This document shows positions 35,501-46,216 of a stretch of 64,000 nucleotides of DNA, one piece after another. The stretch spans positions 1 through 64,000 of the forward strand of contig JAAVTG010000037.1 in the NCBI GenBank assembly GCA_011947345.1, read 5' to 3'. The DNA is from Phytophthora quininea (Eukaryota > Oomycota > Peronosporomycetes > Peronosporales > Peronosporaceae). The notes under the pieces are model-generated. The model was given only the letters and a program-made list of their open reading frames with translations. It searched no databases and was not told where the DNA came from. The position numbers and the translations under genes were made by a program. The number at the start of each line of letters is the position of its first letter. Positions within the stretch are counted from its first letter, which is position 1.

Positions 35501-36593
35501 CGAGATCCATCAAGAAGTCGGCCACATCGCGGTTCGGAGGACATTTGAAACCCAAACTCTCAAAGTATCCCAGCACTTGGTGACGAGGCCCATGGTATAT
35601 GACGTAGCCGTCATTCAGCAGGATGAGGTCGTCGAACAGCTCAAACACCTCCGGAGGCGGCTGCAGCAAGGAAATCACGACAGTTTTACGGAGCTTCTTG
35701 GCCAAGCTGCGCTGTGTCGAAACAATGTCGAATGTCGCGGCGCTGTCCAAGCCGGTGCTGATCTCGTCCATCAGCATCACGTCTCGGTTTCCAAAGGCCA
35801 TCTCTCCAGTTGTCACGCGTTTGCGCTCGCCACCAGAAACGCCACGAAGCATGGCGTTGCCAACGACGGTATCTTGGCATTTGTCAAGCCCTAGCTGTCG
35901 GATAATCACGTCAGGGTGGTGCTTATACATGGCGCGAGCTGCCTCCAGAGCAGTACGATTCTCTTCAGATGAGCCCGCAACGAATTGCTGTTCGACACGT
36001 TTCGGCAGGCCGCCACCGCTACACGCGTGAGCAAATTCAAGCGTCTCCTTCACTGAGAGCGTCGGGAAATGCGTATCGTGCTGATCCACGTACGACACGA
36101 ACTGGGGAAGTCGCTTACGGAGTTTATCTTGAGGAGTGCCGTTGTACATCACTTGGCCTTTCACAGGAACGTGGTTATCCGCTGGGAATCTCCCGCTCAA
36201 GGCTTTCATGAATGACGACTTTCCGGAGCCTGGTTGGCCAAGAACCAGCGTGATTGAGCCTGGTTTGAGCACCCCGCTCATTTGTCGAAGAATGTGCTTC
36301 TGCACAGTGTGCTTCTTGGCGTTCAGACTGACGAGCCACATCTTGACGGTGTTGGGGATTGTCGGAAGTGCCAGACTCGTTTGGCTCTCGTCCTTCACGA
36401 CAACCTCCGCCGTGATAGCCAGGTCTCGAAAGCGAACTTCCATCTGTGGCAACGGTTTTCCGAGAGCTGTCTCCAAGCAGGACGATACGTGGTTGTGTAG
36501 AGCAACCGATCCCTGCGCCATGAGCGATTCGCCACTGTCGTAGCCAATTCGAGGCGAGGTCATCGACTTTGCTTCATCTTTCGGCTGCTGCAT
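32510..36593 (-). CDS. Full-size PDR-type ABCG transporter
   Basis: About 1,361 residues with the reverse order NBD1-TMD1-NBD2-TMD2. NBD1: Walker A GQPGSGKSS, signature VSGGERKRV, Walker B VMLMDEISTGLDS. TMD1 follows from FWQGALTLTRRQL. NBD2: Walker A GSSGAGKTT, signature LTIGVEL, Walker B VLFLDEPTSGLDS. TMD2 starts near RTPSYNLTRC. Start ATG at 36593 (MQQPKDEAKS) is chosen because the family's GESLMAQGSVALHNHV segment follows; an ATG at 36671 is also in frame. PDR transporters export lipids and xenobiotics across the plasma membrane; substrates cannot be read from sequence. The frame changes at 35397-35400 (C run on +) and 35049-35052 (A run on +), each repaired by one base (LGELDAPLN and NFFRSSSFVL read through). 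No other damage, so I regard it as a functional gene. Confidence 0.92.
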
Positions 36594-37060
36594 TGCGGGG
36601 TGACACACCGTTGATGCTCGACTAGTGATGAAATGCTGAGGAGATGTTGCTGGCTGTGAGCAGAAGTACAAATGAGGATTTCCTTACTCCCAAATGGCAC
36701 AACAAGTTGAAGCGGGCGACCAAACCATTTCCCACCTTGTTTTGGCAGTTTTGCGGGCCATGTGCATCATCCAAGTGCAATCATAAACTGGTCGTGGTGC
36801 ACTCATAAACAACCCAGGCCCCACAAGCACGGCTCTATAGCATGTGCAGCCGCTAGCACGCGAGCTACATGGCTAAATCGACAAGTAGTTGCGACCAGTC
36901 TCAAAGAAATTGTGCTCTCGGAAGTAAACTCTGCGAGTCACGTGAGCAGCTGCAAATTCGAAGATGTTCTCCAACGCGTGTTGGTTCAACACAGGTAGCG
37001 GCGTCTGGTGTTTCCGCTTCTTGTACCCCACGACTTCATCGTATTGTGACCCCATGACAC
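36594..37060. other. Intergenic between PDR and LRR-like genes
   Basis: Holds the PDR upstream region (minus strand) and the 3' flank of the next gene. No further gene seen; the minus strand near 36630 reads CATTTCATCAC, too weak for an INR call. Confidence 0.5.
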
Positions 37061-39140
37061 TCAAAAAGCGGCTTTGCAGTCGACGCCAACAGGAGATTCG
37101 ACCACTGGCAGCGACTCGAGGTGGTGCGCCTTAAATTCGTTGAAATGAACCATGTAAGGTCTCCCGGTAACAATATCCAGGTACTCGAGCGCAGTATTCA
37201 TCTCCAGCATTCTTAGGAGCTTCCTAAACCAGTCGTTAGACATATACCCGGACGCCGTGTGACCCATCCGAACTCGCAGACGTCGAGCACACATGGTCAG
37301 CGGACTCTCTGGATCAGCGAGGGCTTTTGCGATGCCGCCGACGTCATTCAATGAGAGATGCATCGCGTCGTGCAGTGCCAAGTCCCTGTAATTGCCGTCT
37401 CGAAGGCAGAATCGCATCTCGAGGGAGGGAGTGCAGATGGCTAGCTCGATCAGCTTGGGGCAGCTCGCCACGATGCCGGCCAGCTCACAGGTATTAAAGC
37501 TCTCAAACTCCAGCGTTAAATGCATCAACGACGCACCAATGAGTGTTAGTAAAGCTTGTAGAGTTTTCGGGTGCGGGTCTTCGCCAAACTTGATCGACAG
37601 CGTCGTGACTCCAGCCAGACCATTCGATGGCAACTCCACTGCTCTGTGGCGAAGACTGGATTGCTGGACTTGGCACTTGCCAAAACCTGGAATTAAAACA
37701 TCGAGCAGGCCGCTATCGTCAGGCTCGCTCAGCAGCCGTACACCGACAATGTCCCTCGCCACTCGAAACGTGGTAGCGTAGGCTTCATTAAAATACATCG
37801 GCTGCAGTCGGATGGGTGAGTTGGCTTTTACACTAATGTCCACGGAGGCATCAGACGGCAGGGTCGTGCAGCCGAGAAGAGCTTCCTCCGGACCGTCCGT
37901 CGCTAATACCTCGGCCATAGCCTCGACAGCTTCGTCCGTAATGATAGCGTTGCGAAGACTAAGATTCTTCAGACACGAGTGCAGACGCGCTTTCTCCGAG
38001 AAACAGGCAAACGTTATCCACTGCCATCTCCAGCGACAAAGCTCCCAGTCTCCATCGTCACTGTCGTCTCCGTCGTCCATTTCGAGCTCGAGAGAGAGTC
38101 GTGTGGTGGTCTGGTTCACTGCAACAGCCGAGCACATGCGTTCAAACACCCAGTGCCGCATTGCCTCGCAATCAAAGTGAAGAGACTTGAGTGAAAGTTG
38201 ATTCGCGTGGCCATATGTGGCTGCTAGCGGCCCAGTCATCGTCGTCGCCTCAAAGTCGTACTCTCCTTCACGTCGCTTCGTGCCGCCAAACAACCCCACG
38301 CATATCTGCCGACCGTCTCTCGAGCAGCAGTTAGACCGCCATTAAACGCCAAGGACTGGTGCAGTTCCTGCCGCAGAGTTAGTCCAGAGAATCGGATCCC
38401 ATCATGGGCAAAGCTTTCCATTAGCTCGGCTATCTCGGCACTGAGTCGGACGTCTCGGAGATCCAGCAGGATGTCCTCTAACACGAAAGTGACGCTCAGA
38501 GGAGCTCCGCTTCTTTCAAAGTAGTTTTGCCATTGCATTCGGATGGATCTAACCCTCTTCTGTAAATCCCGGAGATACTCCATCATCTTATCGGTACTTT
38601 CAGTGATCCAAGGCCCAAGCTGGATCGTGACTGGGACCTCAATCTCAGTCGAACCAGCGGAATGTTTCCCACCCGCTAGAGCTGCGACCCTCGACAGAGC
38701 CTCCTTGTACTCCACACTCGCAGCAAAGTGTTGCTTTGTGTTGCAGAACGCCTCGATCCCATTCAACAAGTCTCCGTCTGTATCCGGGTCGCTAACCAAT
38801 GCAAGCTGGAACCGTGGCATGAACTCCTCCTCGAAGAGCTCTTCCTGGCTCTTAATTTCCAGCTTTGCGTGGTCCACCAGCAGCCGCTTCCAGGCAGCAT
38901 TGTCGACGTGAGCAACAGCCGCTAGCAGTCCCAAACTCTCACGCAATTCCTTCATCGAAGTCTCGAATTCCGCTTGGTCGTAGTCTTCGTCGTCGGGCTC
39001 TGGGGGCTCGGTAGCTGCACTTGGATCCCTCGATAGCTCTGTCCACGCGCGTCCTCCATCAAGCCCGTCACATACCGCAGTCGGTAGGCAGGAAACCTGC
39101 ACCAAGGCTCCAGGAAGCTCCACACCCAGTCGTCCTCCAT
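37061..39140 (-). CDS. Unrecognised oomycete protein with LRR-like C-terminal half
   Basis: About 693 residues starting MEDDWVWSFLEPWCRFPAYR. After an acidic linker (PPEPDDEDYDQAEFE) comes a helical region (EELFEEEFMPRFQLALVSD, VPVTIQLGPWITESTDKMM, YLRDLQKRVRSIRMQW). The C-terminal half has leucine-rich elements spaced like RNI-type LRRs: CLKNLSLRNAIITDEAVEAM, LAGVTTLSIKF, LMHLTLEFESF, CPKLIELAICTP and ALEYLDIV. Frame changes lie at 39002-39006 (G run) and 38294-38297 (C run), both repaired by one base; at the second, YAWGLFGGTKRR reads through. I do not recognise the family and give no function. If the first frame change is real, translation could instead start at 39123. No signal peptide or membrane segment. 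Confidence 0.65.
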
Positions 39141-39179
39141 TACTTAAGCCTTTCTATGGAATGATTTGATCAGTCAAAG

Positions 39180-40796
39180 TCAAAGTCCGCGCCATCGATT
39201 TCCGAGTCGTCGTCGCCGGTCGAACGCATTGACTGCTTCGTATCTGGCGAGCGATCGACGTGGACGTTGGTCGGACTTGCGCGCAGAGAGCTCCTCGAGA
39301 CCGGATGCCAGCCGCGATCCGAAGCAACGCAGCGACTTCGACGTACCCTCCAGCGACAGCTCGAGACAAGGGGTCTCTCCCATCGCGTTCTTGGCAACGG
39401 GCGAAGCTCCACTTGACAGCAGCACGCGGACGACTTCGAGACGTCCCTGGGTAGCAGCCAGCAGCAGTGGCGTATCTCCGATGCAGCTTTGAGCTTCGAC
39501 ATTGGCCTGGTGTTTCAAGAGCAGGTGAACGACATCGATTCGACCTCGTAATGCAGCTGTGGACAACGCCGTATACCCGCGCGTTCGGTTGGGAGCGTCC
39601 ACGAACGCCCCGCTCTCCAGCAAGACACGAACGACTGCAGCGCGACCGTTGCGAGCGGCGATCTCAAGCGGTCGATTCCCGTCGCCGTTGACTGCTTCGA
39701 CGGACGCGCCGCGGTTCAACAGGAGCTTGACGATATCTGTGAAGCCTCTCTTCGCAGCCGCCATCAGCGGCGTGTAGCCCCTCCACCCTGCAGCGTCGAC
39801 AGCAGCCCCACCAATATCCAGCAACAGTTCACACACCGCCTTGTGCCGCTTTGACGCCGCCAAGAACAAGGCCGTGCAGCCCTTGCCGCTCTTCATGTCG
39901 ACGGCGTCGACGTCGAGCTTTAGCACCAACGGAAGCAGCTCCTTCACGATGTAGGCGTGGCCTTGGACGGCCGCGTACATTAGTGGAGTGAGGCCTTTCA
40001 CCCTGTCGCGTGCGTTCAAGTCGTCCCCAGCACGTAAGAGCTCCCGAACGACCTCCAGACGGCCGTTGCCGGTCGCGAAGTGAAATGCTGAGAGACCGGA
40101 ATTGCAGTGCAGATCAAGCCTCGCCCCTCTAGCCAGCAGCAGCTCCACGAACGCGAGCTGGCCGTTGCGAGCCGCGTACATGAGCGGCGTCATCCCTTCA
40201 GCATCGGTAGTGTCGACCTTGGCGCCGGCTCCGAGTAGAAGGCGAGCGAGGGTGAGTCGACCGCGTTGCACCGCAGTGCTCAATACGGTGGCGCCGCTGG
40301 GGTTCTCGATCTCCAGCTTCGGCCGTCGAGTCAATAGCGTCTGCACTGCGTTGACGTGCGCTCCCTGTACTGCGAGCATTAACGGCGTGCAGTTGTTTGC
40401 GTCGGTGCGGTCGATTGCAGCCCCGTTGGTCAGTAGCAAGTGACACATCTCGAACTTTCCGTTGGCGGCAGCTACATGGAGTGCAGTGCCGCCTTCCGCG
40501 TTCCTCGAGTCAACAGCGACGCCCTGACCAAGCAGACAGCGGACATTGCCGGTGTGGCCCCTCCCCGCTGCCAAAATCAACGCGGTCGTGTACGTTCTCG
40601 GGCTCCGCGCATCGAACGAGACCAGACCTTCGTCCTTCAGCACACGCAGCACGTCCGATTGGGTCCGAGCCACCGCGAGTTTCTGCGCAGTGCTGTGTCT
40701 GCGGTCGAGCGAGTTGAGTGTGAATCGGTTGCATTCCAAGTCGACGATCGCAGACAGCGGCGTCCAGCCGTCGACGCTCACGGAGTGTCGGCTCAT
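39180..40796 (-). CDS. Ankyrin-repeat protein with 12-13 repeats
   Basis: From ATG 40796 (MSRHSVSVDGWTPLSAIV) about 538 residues; the frame stays open to 41063, but that upstream part is compositionally unlike the rest. A short N-terminal helical region (RHSTAQKLAVARTQSDVLRV) is followed by 12 consecutive 33-residue ankyrin repeats, from TYTTALILAAGRGHTGNVR to DTPLLLAATQGRLEVVRVLL, and a partial thirteenth (GETPCLELSLEG). Most repeats keep the TPL, AA..G and VV..LL positions. The C-terminus is basic (KSDQRPRRSLARYEAVNAF) with no other domain. Such proteins are usually protein-binding scaffolds; no partner is indicated. The gene lies 39 bp from the LRR-like gene and is transcribed in the same direction. 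No frame breaks. Confidence 0.82.
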   Translation of the reverse strand: MSRHSVSVDGWTPLSAIVDLECNRFTLNSLDRRHSTAQKLAVARTQSDVLRVLKDEGLVSFDARSPRTYTTALILAAGRGHTGNVRCLLGQGVAVDSRNAEGGTALHVAAANGKFEMCHLLLTNGAAIDRTDANNCTPLMLAVQGAHVNAVQTLLTRRPKLEIENPSGATVLSTAVQRGRLTLARLLLGAGAKVDTTDAEGMTPLMYAARNGQLAFVELLLARGARLDLHCNSGLSAFHFATGNGRLEVVRELLRAGDDLNARDRVKGLTPLMYAAVQGHAYIVKELLPLVLKLDVDAVDMKSGKGCTALFLAASKRHKAVCELLLDIGGAAVDAAGWRGYTPLMAAAKRGFTDIVKLLLNRGASVEAVNGDGNRPLEIAARNGRAAVVRVLLESGAFVDAPNRTRGYTALSTAALRGRIDVVHLLLKHQANVEAQSCIGDTPLLLAATQGRLEVVRVLLSSGASPVAKNAMGETPCLELSLEGTSKSLRCFGSRLASGLEELSARKSDQRPRRSLARYEAVNAFDRRRRLGNRWRGL

Positions 40797-41471
40797 GGCA
40801 AGGGGTCGAGACGAGGAATGCGACCAGACCTGCATGGAGGCAAGGGTCGATGCAAGACGACGACAGCAAGAACCGCGGATGGTTCCTGCGCATTTTCGAA
40901 GCCAAGAACTCATGGAGTGGAAGGCCCCTAGGGCAACAGTCCAGTGGCATCGGATGTCGCGAGCGTGGTGGTGAAATGGAATCGAGTCGATGCAGACCGT
41001 ACTGGCGGTCCATCGAAGGCGTGCTCCTCGAAAAGGCGTTCCCAATATTCGTTCGAGTGCCACCTACATGCCGCTCACCGAGTGCGTGCTACAATTTCTA
41101 GCCCAACAAATCAGTCGTTGGTAGCCAGCCGGAAGTGCTTGGTTCGTGAGCACGACGATCCTCTCGGCCGTGGAGGCCAAGGGAGGAATGGAGCGGATCG
41201 AAAACATCGTCGGCCTGCCTTGTCGAGCTGATGGTCCGCTTGAAGCTGTGGCGGTATGAAGGGCGTTAAATCAAGTGGAAGGTCCGAGGCGTTCGCGATC
41301 AGCGGATGATCGGGCGGTGACTCAACTCGCCTCTACTTTTCCGGCGGGAAGGCTACTCTTCAATCACGCCAACACCAAGTACCGACGATCTCTCGTTGCA
41401 TTGAAGACACGTTCTGAGTCGCTACCGATATTACTTTGGCTACTACGCATACACACGACGCTCGACAGCAC
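40797..41471. other. Intergenic between ankyrin and transporter genes
   Basis: Contains the in-frame upstream extension of the ankyrin ORF (to 41063) and the 3' flank of the transporter. No independent gene supported. Confidence 0.45.
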
Positions 41472-42887
41472 TTACAGGCTGTACATCTTGATCTTCATGA
41501 AGATGGCGGCGGTCAGGAAGCCCAGGGTGGTCATGATCCCACCCAGGAAGACCGGCAGCTTGTACCCCATAGAGGTGTTGACGATGGCCGTGCCGATGGC
41601 GAAGTTGAGAAGTTGGCCAAAGCAGTTGGCCGAGTTGAGTGCGCCCACATACATGCCAATCTCGATGTCGTCGCCCATGACGTGGATGATCACCGGCACG
41701 ATGCACGAGAACCAAACGGAAGAAGTCATGCCGCAAATGGCCACGACGAACACGTCGAAGCCCTTGTTGGTGACCCAGGCCATGATGAGCAGGAACATTT
41801 GAGGCACCGTGGACATGGTGAGCACCCACTTGAGACCGAGCTTGCTCACGAGGAACGGGATGCACCACGAGTAAATGTAGCCGACAATGTTGTAGAACAG
41901 GTCGGCGTTGCCGCCGGCCAGACTGACGCCGTCGTTGTAGGCGTTCTGTTCCTCCGTGCACGGGTCGCAGGAATCGGCATTCGTTGCTGAGCCGCCGTAC
42001 ACTTCAAGTCCGAAGAACTGACCCTTGTTGCCGTTGTAGGCCGTGTAGCCGTACTGCACGAAGAAGAAGCCGATGGCGTACACAACGAGCACCTTGGGCA
42101 GCGTCTTGACGCCGAGCCACACCGAGTAGAAGGCGTTGTACACCTGGGTCCACGCAGACACCTGTTCCACCTTGCTGGGGTCAAGCGGAGTCTCGTGCGC
42201 GAAGATGGTGGCGACAGCGACGCACACGATCATAATGACGGACAGCGTGCCCATGAACCAGTGCATCGATCGGTACGCAGCACCGAAGGCGTCAATGTAG
42301 ACAGCGACGACGATGGAGCCGAGCGTCGACCAGGCTTGACCGAGAGCAGCTCCCGTGGTTTGACGGTCGCCGGCGAAGTCGGCCACCAACAGCATGGCTG
42401 GAGTTTGCACGACGTTGACGGTGATGTCCATCCAGGCGTAGAAGAAGATGGTGAACACGGACGTCCACGTGCGGTTGTCCGTGCCCGAGTCGCCGAGAGC
42501 CTCGCCAATGTCGCTAGTGTAGCCCATGGCGATCCAGCAGATGACACTGAGGATACCAGCGACGACGAGGTAGGGGCGACGGCGACCGAAGCGGGAGGTG
42601 GTGCGGTCACTGAAGACGCCGATACTGGGGCCGACGATCACGCCGACGATGGGGCCGATGAACTGCGTGGCTTGCACGGCGGAGTTGGAGAGCATCGTCG
42701 ACAAGTATGGGCCCAAGGCGGCCCACTGAGCGGACCACGCCATGTTGATGGCCATTCGAGGCATCGACACGGCCAGCAGCAGCCAAATGGACGGGTGGCC
42801 TAGCGGTTGGTCATCGCCGCCAGCGATGGAGCCAGGCTTGGGCGAGGCGTGCAGGTCGTAGCCTGCCGCGCTTTCGAGGTCCTTCAT
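41472..42887 (-). CDS. GPH/SUT-type sugar:cation symporter, copy 1
   Basis: Single exon, 471 residues from MKDLESAAGYDLHASPKPGS; 72 further upstream codons are in frame but look untranslated. The protein is a 12-TM major-facilitator transporter of the sucrose/GPH group. TM1-2 carry SMPRMAINMAWSAQW and GPYLSTML, then FIGPIVGVIVGPSIGVFSD and the loop RTTSRFGRRRPYLV, equivalent to the conserved R-x-GRRRP loop of plant SUTs and SLC45. Further segments include FFYAWMDITVNVVQTPAMLL and FFFVQYGYTAYNG. The protein ends KIKMYSL. A luminal/extracellular loop has a Cys pair (SCDPCTEE). Likely proton-coupled sugar uptake; substrate not determined. It is divergent from a close paralogue 3.3 kb away and shares a 230-bp identical tract with it. 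Confidence 0.85.
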   Translation of the reverse strand: MKDLESAAGYDLHASPKPGSIAGGDDQPLGHPSIWLLLAVSMPRMAINMAWSAQWAALGPYLSTMLSNSAVQATQFIGPIVGVIVGPSIGVFSDRTTSRFGRRRPYLVVAGILSVICWIAMGYTSDIGEALGDSGTDNRTWTSVFTIFFYAWMDITVNVVQTPAMLLVADFAGDRQTTGAALGQAWSTLGSIVVAVYIDAFGAAYRSMHWFMGTLSVIMIVCVAVATIFAHETPLDPSKVEQVSAWTQVYNAFYSVWLGVKTLPKVLVVYAIGFFFVQYGYTAYNGNKGQFFGLEVYGGSATNADSCDPCTEEQNAYNDGVSLAGGNADLFYNIVGYIYSWCIPFLVSKLGLKWVLTMSTVPQMFLLIMAWVTNKGFDVFVVAICGMTSSVWFSCIVPVIIHVMGDDIEIGMYVGALNSANCFGQLLNFAIGTAIVNTSMGYKLPVFLGGIMTTLGFLTAAIFMKIKMYSL

Positions 42888-42946
42888 GGATCTGAAGCTC
42901 TGAGGAAGGTGAGGAACCGCTGGGGGCGCTGTGCTCCGGAGGAAGC

Positions 42947-42962
42947 AAGTTGAGGAATGAAA
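42947..42962 (-). promoter_or_regulatory. INR+FPR core promoter of transporter copy 1
   Basis: On the minus strand this reads TTTCATTCCTCAACTT, matching the oomycete 16-nt INR+FPR consensus (as I remember it, GCTCATTYYNCAWTTT) at 12 of 15 informative positions. It lies about 60-75 bp before the ATG at 42887. Confidence 0.6.
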
Positions 42963-45900
42963 ATGGCGCTGGGTTGGGAAGCAATTCAAGCATCCGCTGC
43001 AGCATTGCGAACCGATACACCGTACACCACCGCGGCAGGTTTTCGGTGGGGCCGCAGCGGTTGCAGCCGCTTTCTCGTCGGGCGAGCCCGACGTTAAGAG
43101 CACTGCAGCATGGAGCAGGATTTGACTTCGGTCAACAACAAAGCAGACATCTCACTTGCCCCGCACACCTCGCGGCAACGCGATCTATCAGCCAAATCAT
43201 TGAAGAACGGATACGTGGCCACCTGTCCGGCTCGCCGTGGGGATCCAATTCAGCAGCATTTTGTCTGCAGCGGTGCGTCGTGTATTTCTCTTGGCGGCTT
43301 CAAAGGCGAAGGTTGTTGCGCTGGAGCTTGCATTGAAGTCGTTCGGTTCGTCCGCACTGCAACATGATGGTCGATTAACGGAGAGTGGGACGGTGGGCGC
43401 GGTGCTAACGCGGCAATCTTTGCTGCGTGGATTGCAGTTCGGTTTGAACTTGTCGAGCCAGATGCCAAGTCACGCCACGCTCAGCGAGACTCATCAAGTC
43501 GCTGCTGGCTTGGCAGTCTGTACGGGTAAAGGATAACGTGACGGCGCTGTAGCGGCGCCTCGAAGCCTTTTGGCGACGGAAATTGCTTGTCGGCGTCGAC
43601 CAGAGTGGCCCGAGTGGCCTGGGTGGCAAAGTGTCAAGTCGATCAGGACGAGCTGCACTTGAAGACACTTGATCTTTTCCGGTGGGACTTCCGGCTCGGT
43701 GCACCGCTCCATGTTTACCAGGGTCTACTAAACAGCACCCACTTTCCGGCGCCGAACTGCGGCAGCGCGTTTCCACTTCGAGGAAGGCATGGGCCACTGG
43801 CTTGCGGCACTACTCGTACTAGCCTCGGAACCTCGCCCGAGCGGTTGTGACAGCAGTGAGCAGTGAAGGCGTGCAACATCCAAACCATGGCTTACAGTTC
43901 CACGTGATACCCAAAGAGCAGAACGGAGTTGGTGCGTTGTAGTGACTGTCGCTGGCTGTTGATCATTGTCTTCAGTAGTTCAAGACAATCCCCATCTCGG
44001 ATAGAGCAAGCGTAGCAGCTCGAGGAAGCTGTGCTGTGGGCCTTGGTGAACTCCACCCTGGAGCCCATGCTATCGATTGGATCACCGCCTGGCAGCGCTA
44101 TCGAAGATGCTGCTGAGCCTGAGCAACAACCGACGCTTGTTAAACCACCCCGAAGGCGCTTCAACTTGAAGCCCAAGTGCCTCCACACATATTCGATTAC
44201 CGAGAAGCTACCGATCCTCAGGACTCTTTTGTTGTCAGCCGTGATGCGGCCTTCAAGCATCTCGGTCGGCACCGCTCGCTAGCTGCACCAAAGCGTCACT
44301 TTAGCCTCCGGTGCTGTAGTCGGAGCTGCTACTCTCTCGATGGCATTCGCACAAACCGCTTCAAGTCTTCGGCTGTACTGTAGATGTCAGGGTTACGTCA
44401 ACGCAGCGGACAGATTTGATACCGCCGCGCTGAAAGCCCTCCACGCAAGAGCACCGACCTCCACAAGGGATCTGCTTCGGCATCTTTTCCTCGGCCATAG
44501 GTCGATTGCTGCCGAATTCATCCCCACCAAACTGCAGCCGCGCAGCCAGTTGATCCCCATCTCGAAGTGAAGTCTGCGCACCCTATCCAGAGAGACGACG
44601 TAGGATCGACGCAGCTAAAATCTGAATGCGGCACATGTACGTTTCCGAGACAATCTCGCGACTAACAACTTTGACATTTTTTCTTGCCGCCGCTTGTCAT
44701 GCTTTCCGGTAGCACAAGCAGCGACGTCTCCATGTTCGACCACATTGTACGGCGCTTCATGACGCACTACACGTGTAGGAGAGCTGCCGCGCGCTTGAAG
44801 TTGGTCCCACCAGTTCGCTTTTTGCACCTTGTTTGTCCATGTTCACCAATTACCGCCGTAAAGAAAATAATCAGCAAAAATGCAAGCACGGATTTACACT
44901 CTAGTTGTTCGCACCACGCCAAGAATGCCGCAAATGTTGGGAAATCTCGTCAGTCAGAACAACATCTCCACGATTCTTCTCGCTAAAACACAAGAATTAT
45001 CAGCTTTATTTTGTACGGTATGGATAGTCGACCAGAAAAAAGTTTGAATTGGACAAATCGGTTCTCGCCGAAAAGTAATGTCGGCTGTGGCGGGATGCTC
45101 ATCGCATCGCAGCGATGCCTCTTGCTTTGTGTTCACGAGGGAGTTTATGCCATAATTATAGGCTTCACGGGGCCAAGGACGTCTTACAAAACGTTATTTT
45201 CGCGTGGGGAAATCAGTCAAGGCTGGGGGCATGGCATGGCAGCACAATTGAGTTGTGCTCGGACCTTACTCTTTACGGGACATCACCCTACCCCACCTCA
45301 CCTCACGGCCTGAACAAGAAGGCCAAGAAGGCCGCGGACGGCGATGAGACCACTCGTCACTCCGCTTCAACCGAGATCACATGGGATCGTCGACGTTATC
45401 ATCAACGCGAGAAAGCCATCGAAAAGCGTTCGTTGAGGCGAACAAGTCGCCTGGGAGTCCAACTGCCAGCGCCTGCTTGTCTGCAGACAAACAGACACTT
45501 GGACAGATCGCCGGACGCAAAAGTGCTGCTCCCGCAAATTGACAGCAGCACTGGCCGGGCCGATTTGCTGGAACGCGGGGTCACTTTCTTCAACCTTGAA
45601 GCGCCAGGAGCTTCCACTCAAATCGGATTGCCTCGCGGATAAAACATACTTTTCCGAGTTACATCCTCGGGTTTTGCAGACTCTGGCTGGAGAAACTTTA
45701 CCCACAGAAGTTGGGCTAGCTGTGGTTGAACTTTTCGACGCGGTTTTGAGCTTTTCTCGGAGGAACCTCAGAATCGCCAAGCAGCAGCGGCCAGCTGGTT
45801 CAGAAACGGCAGCCCCGCTCAGTTCTCTCCTACTGTGTAGTGCCGTTTGGACTGCACTACAGTTCTGCGAGTTCTCGGTTGGCCATGTCTGCAGGACGCG

Positions 45901-46160
45901 CTTTCTCCTCGGAAAAAAGCCGCTGATTTTAGTAAAAAGTGTCAAGGCCCTTCCTTTGAGCGCTGCAACCGCACACGAGTTGCTGACATCGTTCGTCTGC
46001 TGCACGCAGATGCCCAGAACCTATCCGACGTTGCACATAAATCTACTGCCAGATGGCGGAGACCGACACAAAGGTCTCGGCTTTCCTTCGGCCGTGTGCC
46101 ACCGCGAACGTTGTGCACTCTGGTGGGGATTGAAGCACCGCCGACGTGCCGGCAACAATT
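42963..46160. other. 3.2-kb region between the divergent transporters
   Basis: No gene is supported. Several 70-210-codon frames occur on both strands, for example 45367-46005 (-) and 43892-44272 (-, with IGSFSVIEYVWRHLGFKLKR), but none matches a family I know and none has clear splice partners. Some of this must be regulatory DNA shared by the two transporters; the rest may be old inserted DNA. Confidence 0.4.
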
Positions 46161-46176
46161 GTCCATTCTCCAATTC
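46161..46176 (+). promoter_or_regulatory. INR+FPR core promoter of transporter copy 2
   Basis: Reads GTCCATTCTCCAATTC, agreeing with the oomycete INR+FPR consensus at about 12-13 of 15 informative positions, 41-56 bp before the ATG at 46217. The predicted transcription start is the A of CCATTC. Confidence 0.6.
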
Positions 46177-46216
46177 GCTCTCTGCAGCGCACAACAACCA
46201 CAACAACTCTTCCACG

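Noticed and set aside
45367..46005. 212-codon minus-strand ORF between the transporters
   Set aside because: Basic, low-information sequence, no family, and it overlaps an equally long plus-strand frame.
45847..46216. N-terminal extension of transporter copy 2
   Set aside because: Open by chance only; the INR+FPR at 46161 and the homologous start MKDIEAGTPG at 46217 show that translation begins later.
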